Shown here: piece after piece, positions 55,622 through 63,333 of the stretch | How positions within the stretch are numbered: the first letter of the stretch is position 1 | Layout of the letters: each line of letters starts with the position of its first letter | Assembly: GCA_016699515.1 (NCBI GenBank) | Contig: CP064978.1 | Span: 372,001-436,000, forward strand | Source: Candidatus Peregrinibacteria bacterium | GTDB lineage: Bacteria; Patescibacteriota; Gracilibacteria; UM-FILTER-43-11 | Length of the DNA stretch: 64,000 nucleotides | Direction: 5' to 3' | The notes under the pieces: generated by a model | The model's database searches: none | Told to the model about the DNA's origin: nothing | The model's input: only the letters and a program-made list of their open reading frames with translations | Translations under genes and position numbers: made by a program

Positions 55622-55991
55622 CTACTGATTTTTCCTCAAAATTTTCTCGATCGCCTTTCCCTTGGCTAACTCATCGACTAGTTTATCTAAATATCGCACC
55701 TTTTGCGTTAATGGATTTTCAATTTCTTCTACGCGGTATCCGCAGATCACTCCGGTGATCAGCTTGGCATTAAGGGTGCAGCGTTGCTTTTTGAAAAAAG
55801 GTTTCAAAACTAGCGTTTTGGTCAATCAGCTCGTTTAACTTTTTTTCGTCAAAACCCGTGAGCCACTCAATCACTTGCCGCAATTCGCTTTCCGTTCTCC
55901 CTTTTTTGGTTACCTTTGCCACGTAAGCCAGGTACACCTTAGCAAAGGTCAACTTGGCTATTTTTTCATCATGTTCGGGGGTGGTTTTCAT
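55622..55991 (-). CDS. DUF2200 protein (frameshifted)
   Basis: About 123 residues. Frame 1 gives KVYLAYVAKVTKKGRTESE and VIEWLTGFDEKKL; after a switch near 55788-55795 frame 2 gives LITGVICGYRVEEIENPL and KVRYLDKLVDELAKGKAIEK, together a full DUF2200. One base in the T-run restores it. Family function unknown. Confidence 0.8.
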
Positions 55992-56016
55992 AAGACGAGG
56001 TTTTTACGAGGGTAAT

Positions 56017-56466
56017 TTAGGCATCGGGTATTTCGGGTTCAACTAATTTTTTTAATTTCTCGAGTGACTCTTGCCAGCCTAAATAACACATTTCTGTTGG
56101 AATCATTGAAGGAATGCCTTCTTGAACCACTTTAAGCTCAGTGCCACAAGAAACTTTTTTAAACCACACCGAGGTCATCATTTCCCCAGGCAAGTTGGGG
56201 TCGTCGAATTTATCGGTGGCTTTAATGAACTCATTGGGTTTAATTTCTACATACTCACCTCCAAAAGAATTTTCGCTGCCGGTAGAAAAATTAATAAACG
56301 ACATTTTGTAATGACCTCCTTCTTTGAATTCCATTTGTTGGACCGTACATAAAAATCCATAGGGTGGAATCCACCATGCGTAGGCATTCGAATTGCTAAA
56401 GGCACGAAAAACTTTTTCGGGACTCGCTTTGATCACCCTGTGTAGTGTTACGCTGTTGGTCGACAT
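56017..56466 (-). CDS. SRPBCC / AHSA1-domain protein
   Basis: 149 residues. HRVIKASPEKVFRAFSNSNAY and WWIPPYGF open the AHSA1 fold; GEYVEIKPNEFIKATDKFDD and the C-terminal LGWQESLEKLKKLVE complete it. Such hot-dog-like cavities bind hydrophobic ligands. Intact. Role unknown. Confidence 0.85.
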   Translation of the reverse strand: MSTNSVTLHRVIKASPEKVFRAFSNSNAYAWWIPPYGFLCTVQQMEFKEGGHYKMSFINFSTGSENSFGGEYVEIKPNEFIKATDKFDDPNLPGEMMTSVWFKKVSCGTELKVVQEGIPSMIPTEMCYLGWQESLEKLKKLVEPEIPDA

Positions 56467-56537
56467 AAGATTGATGAGTTAAATTTGATTAATTTAACTC
56501 AGTGTATCACAGATCAGGTTGGCAACACTTCATCTTT

Positions 56538-57509
56538 TTACGGTCTGTAGAGCGGCGGTGTGGTCACTTTGTACATTCCGTCAATTTTTTGAACCTTGTA
56601 GTGAAATTTGGTTTCCGGCGGTGATTCTTCTGCTGTATTTCCGTCAAAAGGGCCATACAAAAAAACGGTGTTGTCTGCCTTTTTAAATTGTACTTCGAAT
56701 GAATACAGGTCGCTATTTATTTGTGCGCCATTCAATATCTCTACTTTCAGGCAGGTTTCCACCGCTTTGCAGTAATAGGCGAGCTCCTCGGCTTTCGATG
56801 GATTTTGTTTATTTAGATCGCGATATTGTGTAACCAAACTCCAATCGTAATTGCCGGTCGCATCGGTGGGATAAAATAGTTTAACTGCACTTTGATAATC
56901 TTGTTTGGCCAAGGAATCAAAAAAACTGATGAGCGTTTGTTCGGGGGTTGTTTCGCCTTTGAGGGTTAAATCAGTGGTAGTGTCCTCCCATTTTACCGTT
57001 GCCATCATTGATTCAAAAACTTCGTCAAAATTGTATGAATTGTTTGGGTCCGCATCCGATTCAAAAACATAAAACTCTCCATTTATTTCTGTTACATAGC
57101 CATATCCCATTCCAAGACCTCCCTCAAAAAACTCTCGGTATGTTTTGCCATTGATCGTTTTCACACTAAAATTATCCATACTTAATAGATTTTTATCGGA
57201 CGCTATTTTGTAAACATAGATATCGTGGCTCGGATCCTTTTGAGTCAAACTAAAACCTTCTCCATTGGGATCGATTCCCTGCGCATCAACAGTATATGTG
57301 TCGCTAGGATAACTTATGCTCACCCCCATGCTTGAATATGTTTTCCAATTTGTTGTCTCGGTTTTTTCCTCAGATTCATCGGAGCTACTTTCTGATCCAT
57401 TCACTGCGGGTTGTGAGGAGGTTTTTAAATTTTTCCAATAATAAATTCCACTGCCTACCATCATAGTTATGACGACAAAAGCGATAATGGTTTTCGATGT
57501 TTGATTCAT
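56538..57509 (-). CDS. Membrane-anchored exported protein
   Basis: 323 residues with an N-terminal anchor (TIIAFVVITMMVGSGIYYW), then a Ser/Glu linker and two soluble domains: ISYPSDTYTVDAQG (PsbP-like) and a C-terminal NTF2-like part (ETTPEQTLISFFDSLAKQDYQ). It resembles the protein at 18332-19471 in overall design. Function unknown. The start lies 6 bp from the next upstream stop. Confidence 0.6.
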   Translation of the reverse strand: MNQTSKTIIAFVVITMMVGSGIYYWKNLKTSSQPAVNGSESSSDESEEKTETTNWKTYSSMGVSISYPSDTYTVDAQGIDPNGEGFSLTQKDPSHDIYVYKIASDKNLLSMDNFSVKTINGKTYREFFEGGLGMGYGYVTEINGEFYVFESDADPNNSYNFDEVFESMMATVKWEDTTTDLTLKGETTPEQTLISFFDSLAKQDYQSAVKLFYPTDATGNYDWSLVTQYRDLNKQNPSKAEELAYYCKAVETCLKVEILNGAQINSDLYSFEVQFKKADNTVFLYGPFDGNTAEESPPETKFHYKVQKIDGMYKVTTPPLYRP

Positions 57510-57515
57510 GGGATT

Positions 57516-58361
57516 TTAGTTATTGGTTCTTTTGGTCAAAAATATACTTGATTTAGACTCAAATGTCATTAGACCCAATGTAACCGCTAAACTTACTGCG
57601 TATGCAAAAATTGTGCCTACTATAAAGCCAAATCTTGGAAATACCACTATTGTTGTTAATGCATATGCAAATAAAGACAACGAGCCGATCGCCACTTTTT
57701 GCATTGTTGGTGACAAGCTTTTTGGATCATGGTACCAGTGAAGAATAATTAATACCGAAGAAAAGGCCGCCGGGAACACTGCGAACATGCCGCCCCAAAA
57801 TGGATTTGATAGTTTGCCTAGCAATACAACTAAAAAAACAATAAAGCCGACAAAAATTGCGCGACTTATTTTTTGACCCACTGAGTAGGTTAAAGAGACA
57901 GCTTTTTCGTGATTTTTTCTTTGAAGAAGTAAGTGTGCTATGCAGATAAGCAGTAGGTAGCCTGCCACCCCAATCCCAAGGTGATTTATTTTAAGAATGA
58001 CAAACGGAATCGCTAAAACAAACCAAAGTCCGATGCTTAAGGTGAAACTTACAATGATTTGCCAGACTTTGCTCCTAATAATTCTGGCCGAGTATTCTGC
58101 AATGCGCACATATACTGCCACAAATAGCACTGACAAGCCGAGCGGTATAAGGGTGGCGGGCACTACATCGGCAACTGTATTTGAAGATAACGTCCAGCCT
58201 AGAAAGAAAAAGCCGAGCGCAACCGTTGTTGGAAATGCAAGAATGATGCCAGCAATTCTTTTATTTGCTTTTTCAGCTATAAAAGAGAGCAAAGCAATGA
58301 CTGTGCCACCGACGACAAACGATACTATGAGCTGAATTAGAAAAAATTTGTTCATGATCAA
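57516..58361 (-). CDS. Polytopic membrane protein, about nine helices
   Basis: 281 residues, mostly hydrophobic helices in two similar halves: LIQLIVSFVVGGTVIALLSF and AGIILAFPTTVALGFFFLG recur as GFIVFLVVLLGKLSNPFWGGMFAVFPAAF. This suggests an internal duplication, as in transporters. No family is certain. A degenerate attC-like site starts about 22 bp upstream of its start. Confidence 0.6.
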   Translation of the reverse strand: MIMNKFFLIQLIVSFVVGGTVIALLSFIAEKANKRIAGIILAFPTTVALGFFFLGWTLSSNTVADVVPATLIPLGLSVLFVAVYVRIAEYSARIIRSKVWQIIVSFTLSIGLWFVLAIPFVILKINHLGIGVAGYLLLICIAHLLLQRKNHEKAVSLTYSVGQKISRAIFVGFIVFLVVLLGKLSNPFWGGMFAVFPAAFSSVLIILHWYHDPKSLSPTMQKVAIGSLSLFAYALTTIVVFPRFGFIVGTIFAYAVSLAVTLGLMTFESKSSIFLTKRTNN

Positions 58362-58382
58362 TTTTTTATTTCCCGTTCAATT

Positions 58383-58560
58383 AAGTCTAGCGCCTTAGTA
58401 GTATAGCTGCTGCCTAATCAATATTGCGAGAAAAATTTTCACAAAAAACCTTCCTGCATAAAAGAAAAAGTCCAGCGCCAAATTTGGGTGAACGAATGGA
58501 GCGCAGCAGAATGAGTGAGCCAGTTATTCATTGATAGCTGATGTTGCGCTAATTTTTTAT
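58383..58560 (-). other. attC-like site 0 (degenerate, left end of array)
   Basis: The right half (58470-58553) has the conserved block AAATTTGGGTGAACGAATGG ... AATGAGTGAG and ends GATAGCTGATG, matching the end TGTTAGCTGATG of other copies except for GTT to GAT. The left part does not pair with the right arm. It looks like a truncated or recombined site closing the array. Confidence 0.5.
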
Positions 58561-58590
58561 TCCGAAATAGCAAACTCAAAATTCATTTCA

Positions 58591-59082
58591 CTATTCTAAA
58601 ACTGAGATTTCGTCAGCAATTACTTTATTTGCAGCGCCCTCTATTTGAACAACTGACCCTTCTTTAATATATGAAGAAATACTACTCATTAATCCAAACC
58701 AAGGGTGATCTTGACCAGTTTCTTTCATTATTTTTTTAATGCGCTCATCAAGTAAATTTTCAGGAATATTTTTTACCACTGTAGTATCCTGTATTTGGAT
58801 GTCGTACTTTTTGAAATCATCTATTTCTAGCCAAGCTGAGCCATCTATACGATAGTGTATTACTCCTTTAAGAGATAATTGTGTAGCTGGCGTCTTCTCG
58901 CTGATGATTTCATCCTCAGTAATTGGTGGTGATATAGATGATTCGTTATTTACTTCCTCCTTCTCTACAGGCGTTACTATAGATGAATTTTGAGTTTGCC
59001 ATAAATATATGCCTCCACCACTAATAATTGCAGTTATAGCAACAGATAGTACGATTGACCATGGATTTGTTTTGTATTCCAT
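58591..59082 (-). CDS. Cassette gene: membrane-anchored hypothetical protein
   Basis: 163 residues: anchor WSIVLSVAITAIISGGGIYLW, a Glu/Ser/Thr linker, then a small beta domain (LKGVIHYRIDGSAWLEIDDF; SVVQIEGAANKVIADEIS) that may be OB-like. It is the leftmost gene bounded by attC-like sites on both sides. Function unknown. Confidence 0.6.
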   Translation of the reverse strand: MEYKTNPWSIVLSVAITAIISGGGIYLWQTQNSSIVTPVEKEEVNNESSISPPITEDEIISEKTPATQLSLKGVIHYRIDGSAWLEIDDFKKYDIQIQDTTVVKNIPENLLDERIKKIMKETGQDHPWFGLMSSISSYIKEGSVVQIEGAANKVIADEISVLE

Positions 59083-59141
59083 ATTTCTTTGGTTAATTAA
59101 ATCAATTTAGTTCAAAGCAAATTAAACATCAGCGCAATTTC

Positions 59142-59270
59142 CTCTAATGTTTCGCAGTATGCGATGTTTGCTGGCTGTATAATAGCTAGCGAAGTGAGCC
59201 ATCACCAGCAAATGTGGGTGAAGTGAAGAATCGAAGCGAGTGAACGTAACCGCATACGCAGTGTTAGCTG
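59142..59270 (-). other. attC-like site 1
   Basis: Outer ends (plus strand) CTCTAATG and GTGTTAGCTG. GCGTATGCG pairs with CGCATACGC, with an offset. The inner stem TTTGCTGG pairs with CCAGCAAA, and the block TGTGGGTGAAGTGAAG follows. Length about 129 bp. It separates two minus-strand genes and abuts the upstream start of the left one. Confidence 0.7.
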
Positions 59271-59331
59271 ATGTATTCCTTTTCTTTTCGACGATAGTCG
59301 TTTGTTTTAAAAATTTTTAAATTTCTTTTTT

Positions 59332-59390
59332 CAATTTGGGCGAAGGGCAGAGGGGATTAAGGGGTGAATGCCCTGAGCCCAAAACACCTT
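59332..59390 (-). other. Structured element after the HAD cassette gene
   Basis: On the minus strand it starts at the stop codon. An outer stem TTTGGGC / GCCCAAA encloses GGGCA / TGCCC. A related copy is at 60803-60860 behind another cassette gene, with compensating changes. No U-tract follows, so it is not a classical terminator. Confidence 0.5.
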
Positions 59391-59823
59391 AATTTATATA
59401 TAATTCAATTTCTTTTAGGGAAGTGACTGTTTTCCAAGGTATTTCATGTTCATGCTGTGGTGCTTCTAGTGAAAATTTACCTTTTTTAAACCAAATAGTC
59501 TTAAACCCCATTTCGTTTCCAAGGGTAATTTCTTTTTTTATTCTGTCACCTATGCTGAAAAATATAGAAATATGCGCATATTGATTTTTGATTGCTTCCA
59601 GTTGTTCAATATTTTTTTCTTCAATGATAATGATTTTTTGAAAATATTTTTTGATATTGAGTGTGTCAATCAGATCTTGTCTACTTTCAGTGCCTTTGCC
59701 AAGTAAAATTAATATTGCTCTTGTCGATAGGTACTCGAGCACACTTATGGCAGATTCTTCCAATTTGTTATTGTCCGGGTTATATAGGGTTCTATTAAAG
59801 TCTATGATCACTACTTGATTCAT
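59389..59823 (-). CDS. Cassette gene: HAD-like protein
   Basis: 144 residues with HAD fold. Motif I is VVIIDFNRTLYN: the nucleophile Asp is present, but the second Asp of DxD is Asn. Motif III/IV are around FFSIGDRIKKEITLGNEMGFKTIWF, with GD and basic residues. The changed motif I suggests a non-phosphatase or weakened activity. It shares both flanking elements with the 60860 gene. Function unknown. Confidence 0.7.
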   Translation of the reverse strand: MNQVVIIDFNRTLYNPDNNKLEESAISVLEYLSTRAILILLGKGTESRQDLIDTLNIKKYFQKIIIIEEKNIEQLEAIKNQYAHISIFFSIGDRIKKEITLGNEMGFKTIWFKKGKFSLEAPQHEHEIPWKTVTSLKEIELYIN

Positions 59824-59976
59824 TTTATTGGTGAATTTATTGAGCTGGTTGAAGTATGTATAAAATCTGTATTGCTACACACATTGTTTCTTTGGCTTTA
59901 TTAGATCTTTGTACTTTATTTTTTGTTTTCATCACTTCCATAATTATGATTGTGGTTAAAAAATATTAGTAAATTG

Positions 59977-60090
59977 TTTCCGCAGCGCAGCGGAGGAAGC
60001 ACATTATATTCCCCTCTATCAATAAAAGAAAAACAAAATCGGATTCTTTTTAAGAGATGGGGCGATAGCCCCAAAAGGAAAACATGTATT
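59977..60090 (-). repeat. Shared cassette 5' element, copy 1
   Basis: About 113 bp homologous to 61506-61618. On the minus strand it holds the hairpin GGGGCTATCGCCCC (60059-60072), the tract TTTTGTTTTTCTTTT and a TATAAT-containing segment (GGGGAATATAATG) about 180 bp before the HAD gene start. An imperfect TTCCGC/GCGGA palindrome ends it. It could be a promoter module travelling with the cassette. Confidence 0.6.
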
Positions 60091-60092
60091 TC

Positions 60093-60141
60093 GCACAACG
60101 TCCGCAGCTTGTACGAAGTTCAAGACAAGCTGCTGTTAGGC
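60093..60141 (-). other. attC-like site 2 (short form)
   Basis: A 49-bp site: on the gene strand GCCTAAC (60135-60141, exact RYYYAAC) at one end and GTTGTGC at the other. The arms CGCAGCTTGT / ACAAGCTGC pair with a short spacer. It is similar in size to classical attC sites and smaller than the other copies. Confidence 0.75.
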
Positions 60142-60158
60142 GATGATTTGGTTAGCGT

Positions 60159-60536
60159 TTACTCACTTACTTTTGATTCAAAATAAGTTTGAGTGGTTGC
60201 GGCACAGCTATCATTACTGTTAGTGGTACTTTGTGAAGTCGCGCTGTTAAATGAATATAGTGCTGTCTTGTTTTCAAAACATTCTTCTTTGCCGTAAGGG
60301 TTTTTGTCGGATTCAGGATCACAGCCAGGAATTTGTTCAAAATAAGTCTTTTTGTAGTAGCATTGACCATTATTAGCATCGCGACAAACAAAGTACCGCG
60401 ACGTTGGACCTCCGTCACCAGAGGAAGTTGTGAAATCACCACAAGCGGTGAGATCAGAATAATCTTGCGCCACAGGAGTAGCTTTGCCGCAACCTGCTAG
60501 AGCAAGCATTGTTATTGCAACAACGAGAAATCTCAT
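60159..60536 (-). CDS. Cassette gene: Cys-rich lipoprotein
   Basis: About 125 residues from MRFLVVAITMLALAGCG (start could be 60545). The lipobox LAGC is clear. The mature part holds eight Cys (ACGDF, FVCRDANNGQCYY, GCDPE, EECF, DSCAA), implying disulfides, and a Ser/Thr/Gln-rich tail. Function unknown; secreted small disulfide-rich protein. Confidence 0.65.
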   Translation of the reverse strand: MRFLVVAITMLALAGCGKATPVAQDYSDLTACGDFTTSSGDGGPTSRYFVCRDANNGQCYYKKTYFEQIPGCDPESDKNPYGKEECFENKTALYSFNSATSQSTTNSNDSCAATTQTYFESKVSE

Positions 60537-60610
60537 TTTGTACATATATGTTGGATTAGGATTTATGTAAATTATATGTTTTAAAGGCAAATGCCGCTAA
60601 CCAAATTTTC

Positions 60611-60736
60611 GCCTAACGTCTAGGTATAAGCAATGTTTGCTGGCTGTATAATATTGCGAAGCGGTGCAGTCGGCAAATTTGGGTGCACCCAGAAGGAAGA
60701 ATGACGAGGAACGGAGCTGCTTATATCTTGTTAGCG
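60611..60736 (-). other. attC-like site 3
   Basis: Plus strand starts GCCTAAC and ends GTTAGCG; on the gene strand the right core reads GTTAGGC (exact GTTRRRY). Outer arms AGGTATAAGCA / TGCTTATATCT pair with a G-U. Inner arms TTTGC / GCAAA with TATAATATTGCGAAGC in the loop. The block AATTTGGGTGCACCC follows. Confidence 0.75.
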
Positions 60737-60802
60737 GATGTACATTTTTCTCTTCTATTTCTGAAAGAAATCACTTTTTAAATAGAACAAGAATTTTATT
60801 TT

Positions 60803-60860
60803 TCATTTTTGGCGAGCACAAGAGGGGGCTAGGGGTGAAGTGCCCATCGCCCAAACACCC
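60803..60860 (-). other. Structured element after the VTT cassette gene
   Basis: Homologue of 59332-59390. On the minus strand TTTGGGCGA pairs with TCGCCAAA, and GCAC with GTGC inside. Sequence changes keep the pairing. It starts right at the stop codon of the VTT gene. Confidence 0.5.
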
Positions 60861-61498
60861 TATTTATTATTGGATTTTCTTTTGAGTAGGTAATAAACCA
60901 GTGTAAGCAAAATAATTGCTGTTGTTAAAACAATGAACAGTGGATCATTTAATGAAATACCGCTTCCAATGTACGCAAGTGCTAAAGCAGGAATAGTGTG
61001 TGCCAAAAGAATTAAGCCAATGAAGGTTTTGGTTTTCATTGTGGAAATTCCTGCCAAGTATGAAAGGGTATCGTTTACTGTGAACCCAATAAAAACAAGA
61101 AAGGCATGTTGGTGAAATATCTTGTTGTACTGCGTCATGTCCTCGGATTTTGTGAATTTAAGAATAGCCTTCTTGCCAAAAAATCTACCGATTGAAAAAG
61201 TGATTATTGTTCCAATGCTTTTGGAAATCCAGTTCAGCACAAAACCAATCCATGGACCAAAAACAAAACCGCCAACAATGCCAAATATGCCGTGGTTCAG
61301 CGGAGTAAAAATGACTGGAAGAATTGATAATCCTATGAATATAACTGGTGCCCACCAACCAAAACCTTTTATGAATTGGCTAATCTGCTGCTGATTTGAA
61401 AAAAATGTCTCTGGAAACAAAAAACCTAGAGCAGGAATCAAGAAGCCAATTGCAAAGGTTGAAATTGCGAACCAAGTTGATTTAGATATTTTTTTCAT
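60860..61498 (-). CDS. Cassette gene: TVP38/TMEM64 (VTT) membrane protein
   Basis: 212 residues with six helices. GIFGIVGGFVFGPWIGFVLN is the conserved G/Phe-rich motif, followed by GTIITFSIGRFFGKK (F-x-x-GR-x-x-G), both hallmarks of the SNARE-associated/VTT domain. The members move or flip lipids in the membrane. Intact full-length frame. It carries the same flanks as the HAD cassette. Confidence 0.88.
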   Translation of the reverse strand: MKKISKSTWFAISTFAIGFLIPALGFLFPETFFSNQQQISQFIKGFGWWAPVIFIGLSILPVIFTPLNHGIFGIVGGFVFGPWIGFVLNWISKSIGTIITFSIGRFFGKKAILKFTKSEDMTQYNKIFHQHAFLVFIGFTVNDTLSYLAGISTMKTKTFIGLILLAHTIPALALAYIGSGISLNDPLFIVLTTAIILLTLVYYLLKRKSNNK

Positions 61499-61505
61499 AA
61501 TAAAG

Positions 61506-61618
61506 TTTTCGGAGCGAAGCGGAGAAATTAATTATATTTCCCCTATGTAAAAAAGAAAAACAAAATCAGAATTTTTTAAGAGCTGGGGCGATAGCCCCAG
61601 AAGGAAAACATGTATTTC
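61506..61618 (-). repeat. Shared cassette 5' element, copy 2
   Basis: Homologue of 59977-60090, with CTGGGGCGATAGCCCCAG (61583-61600) as an extended hairpin and TATAAT in AAATATAATTAA on the minus strand. It directly adjoins the VTT start codon region, so it would act as its promoter and leader. Confidence 0.6.
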
Positions 61619-61743
61619 ACTTAACGTTCGCGTGTATGCGATGTTTGCTGGCTGTATAATATCACAAAAGGCAGTGGCCAATTTGGGTGACTTTGAACGG
61701 AACGCAGTGTAGTCGAAAAGGAACCGTACAAACCGTGTTAAAT
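61619..61743 (-). other. attC-like site 4
   Basis: Plus-strand ends ACTTAAC and GTTAAAT; on the gene strand these read ATTTAAC and GTTAAGT, both exact matches to RYYYAAC and GTTRRRY. The inner region TTTGCTGGCTGTATAATATC and CCAATTTGGGTGACTTTG matches the other copies. It is the best core match of the long form. Confidence 0.78.
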
Positions 61744-61763
61744 GATGTTATTTTGCCGATTTG

Positions 61764-62315
61764 CTATCTAATCTTTTCGTAATTTATACCCAAGGAATTT
61801 GCAACGAATTTTAAATATTTTTGGTCAAATTCTTCGAGAACAGCAAGGACACTCTCATATTTTTTATCATCACTTAGTTTTAACGTCATTAAGAATGGTT
61901 TAGCTGCATCAGGTGGTCTACTAACAATATGATTTTTTGTTAAACGATTAATTTTCCGTCGCTTACCACTTGGACGGTAAAGTAAATAACCCCTATAAAG
62001 TGAAATATGAGAGTGTCCGATTATATTTCGCCAATCATATATTCCTTCTAGATTGTTTCTCCAGTCGTTTGGTGGATCGAATAAGTTTATGAACATATCC
62101 TTGATAACCGAGAAATCTTTTTGCCAAAGTTTTGCTCTTTCTACAACGAAAGTTCTAGGAAGATTTATTTTAGCTGAACTTTCGTTAACTTTTTTTATGA
62201 GTCTTGGATGTTTTTTTAGAACTATAAGATCCACCAAACGTTTTTCAATCCATATACAAAAAATGAGAATTTGACCTGCTCTATCTATGCAATTTGTTCT
62301 ATTCGTCATAGGCAA
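61764..62315 (-). CDS. Cassette gene: HEPN-like hypothetical protein
   Basis: 183 residues, basic and helical. IYDWRNIIGHSHISLYR at about residues 91-107 contains R-N-x3-H, the motif of HEPN ribonucleases. A Lys/Arg-rich patch (RPSGKRRKINRL) follows. HEPN proteins are often toxins in toxin-antitoxin pairs; no antitoxin is next to it. The single motif is weak evidence. Start could be MTNRTN two residues later. Confidence 0.5.
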   Translation of the reverse strand: MPMTNRTNCIDRAGQILIFCIWIEKRLVDLIVLKKHPRLIKKVNESSAKINLPRTFVVERAKLWQKDFSVIKDMFINLFDPPNDWRNNLEGIYDWRNIIGHSHISLYRGYLLYRPSGKRRKINRLTKNHIVSRPPDAAKPFLMTLKLSDDKKYESVLAVLEEFDQKYLKFVANSLGINYEKIR

Positions 62316-62325
62316 AATAATTTCA

Positions 62326-62458
62326 TTTAATGTTCAGGCTATACGAAGTTACGCCGTGAACGTGGCGGTATAATATTTGCGAAGCAAACCGCCTAAGTGA
62401 ACAAGTAATTTGGGTCGAACCCCGAGCTGAGGGGTGAGCTGTATAGGCGTTGTTATAT
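62326..62458 (-). other. attC-like site 5
   Basis: Plus strand starts TTTAATG and ends GTTATAT. Outer arms GGCTATACG / TGTATAGGC pair in part. Inner stem GGCGG / CCGCC has a loop hairpin TTTGCGAAGCAAA. The block TAATTTGGGTCGAACCCCG follows. The inner-stem sequence differs from the other sites, but pairing is kept. Confidence 0.7.
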
Positions 62459-62569
62459 GCCCCGAGCCTTGTGTATAATCCATATTATAGATCAAATAGG
62501 CTACGCATGGCGAGGGCGCAGCGTGGTCGAAGTGAAGCGGAGAAGTTATTTATTGCCAAATCAATTTTA
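62459..62569. other. Gap after the 62570 cassette gene
   Basis: About 110 bp between the attC-like site and the stop of the next gene. It contains GGCGAGGGCGCAGCG and GTCGAAGTGAAGCGGAG-like words, which resemble parts of the attC block, but no clear structure or gene. Confidence 0.4.
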
Positions 62570-63181
62570 CTAATCAAATAATACCGTATCTTCATCAATA
62601 CCTGATTCATTCTTATAATTCTTAATAACATGTATAGTTAGGTCATTGAGAGATTCCTTGATTCCTAATAAGGTTTCCCCATCTCTTAATTTCTCTCTCC
62701 AGTTAGTAATATTAGAAGGTGTTGCATCATTAAGCATTGCATTTTCGGTGAGACTCAGTCGATTATTGAGCTCCATTGAATGTTCGACCCATGAATGCAT
62801 TAATTTAAATAGTGTTTTATCATTATCTGATATAAATGCACTTGAAACAATGCAGGCTTCAGTTGCTATATTAATAACCCTAGGAAAAACAACAAATTGC
62901 TTTATCTTTTCATGATTTGGATTAAATTTATTATCCTGAATAATATTTAGATTGATATAAAGTTCATGCACTAATGCATGCAATAAATCTTTTCTTTTTT
63001 GTTTTGAATTACTCCATTTTTCTATATAAATACCTGCAATACCTGCAACAATAAGTATTGTTGTTATAATGGGCTCATATTCTTTTTGATTAAGATACCA
63101 AAAAATAGCAAGTATTGCAGCTATTATAAATAATATATTTTTTATAAAAAATGATAGCATTGATTTGATTAATTTCTTCAT
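62570..63181 (-). CDS. Cassette gene: two-helix membrane protein
   Basis: 203 residues from MKKLIKSMLSFF. Two helices (NILFIIAAILAIFWYL; ITTILIVAGIAGIYI) precede a soluble helical domain (LHALVHELYINLNIIQDNKF; KLMHSWVEHSMELNNRLS). This layout is seen in small bacterial proteins of defence or signalling, but no family is identified. Two candidate starts (63199, 63181). Confidence 0.55.
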   Translation of the reverse strand: MKKLIKSMLSFFIKNILFIIAAILAIFWYLNQKEYEPIITTILIVAGIAGIYIEKWSNSKQKRKDLLHALVHELYINLNIIQDNKFNPNHEKIKQFVVFPRVINIATEACIVSSAFISDNDKTLFKLMHSWVEHSMELNNRLSLTENAMLNDATPSNITNWREKLRDGETLLGIKESLNDLTIHVIKNYKNESGIDEDTVLFD

Positions 63182-63210
63182 AACCTCAAGATTTGGCAAT
63201 AAATAATTAC

Positions 63211-63333
63211 ATATAACGTCCAGGTATATGAGAAGTTGGCCAGTGCTAAAATATCACGAAGTGATTGCACTGGCCAATTTGGGAGAACGAATGTGCGAAG
63301 CGGAATGAGTGAACCTCATATACCTTGTTAGCT
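63211..63333 (-). other. attC-like site 6
   Basis: Outer arms AGGTATATGAG / CTCATATACCT are perfectly complementary. Inner stem TTGGCCAGTGC / GCACTGGCCAA is perfect over 11 bp, with a loop hairpin ATCACGAAGTGAT. The plus-strand ends are ATATAAC and GTTAGCT. The block AATTTGGGAGAACGAATG matches. The best-folded copy. Confidence 0.78.

Noticed and set aside
59950..60186. Plus-strand ORF in the cassette gap
   Set aside because: It runs over the shared 5' element and the attC-like site.
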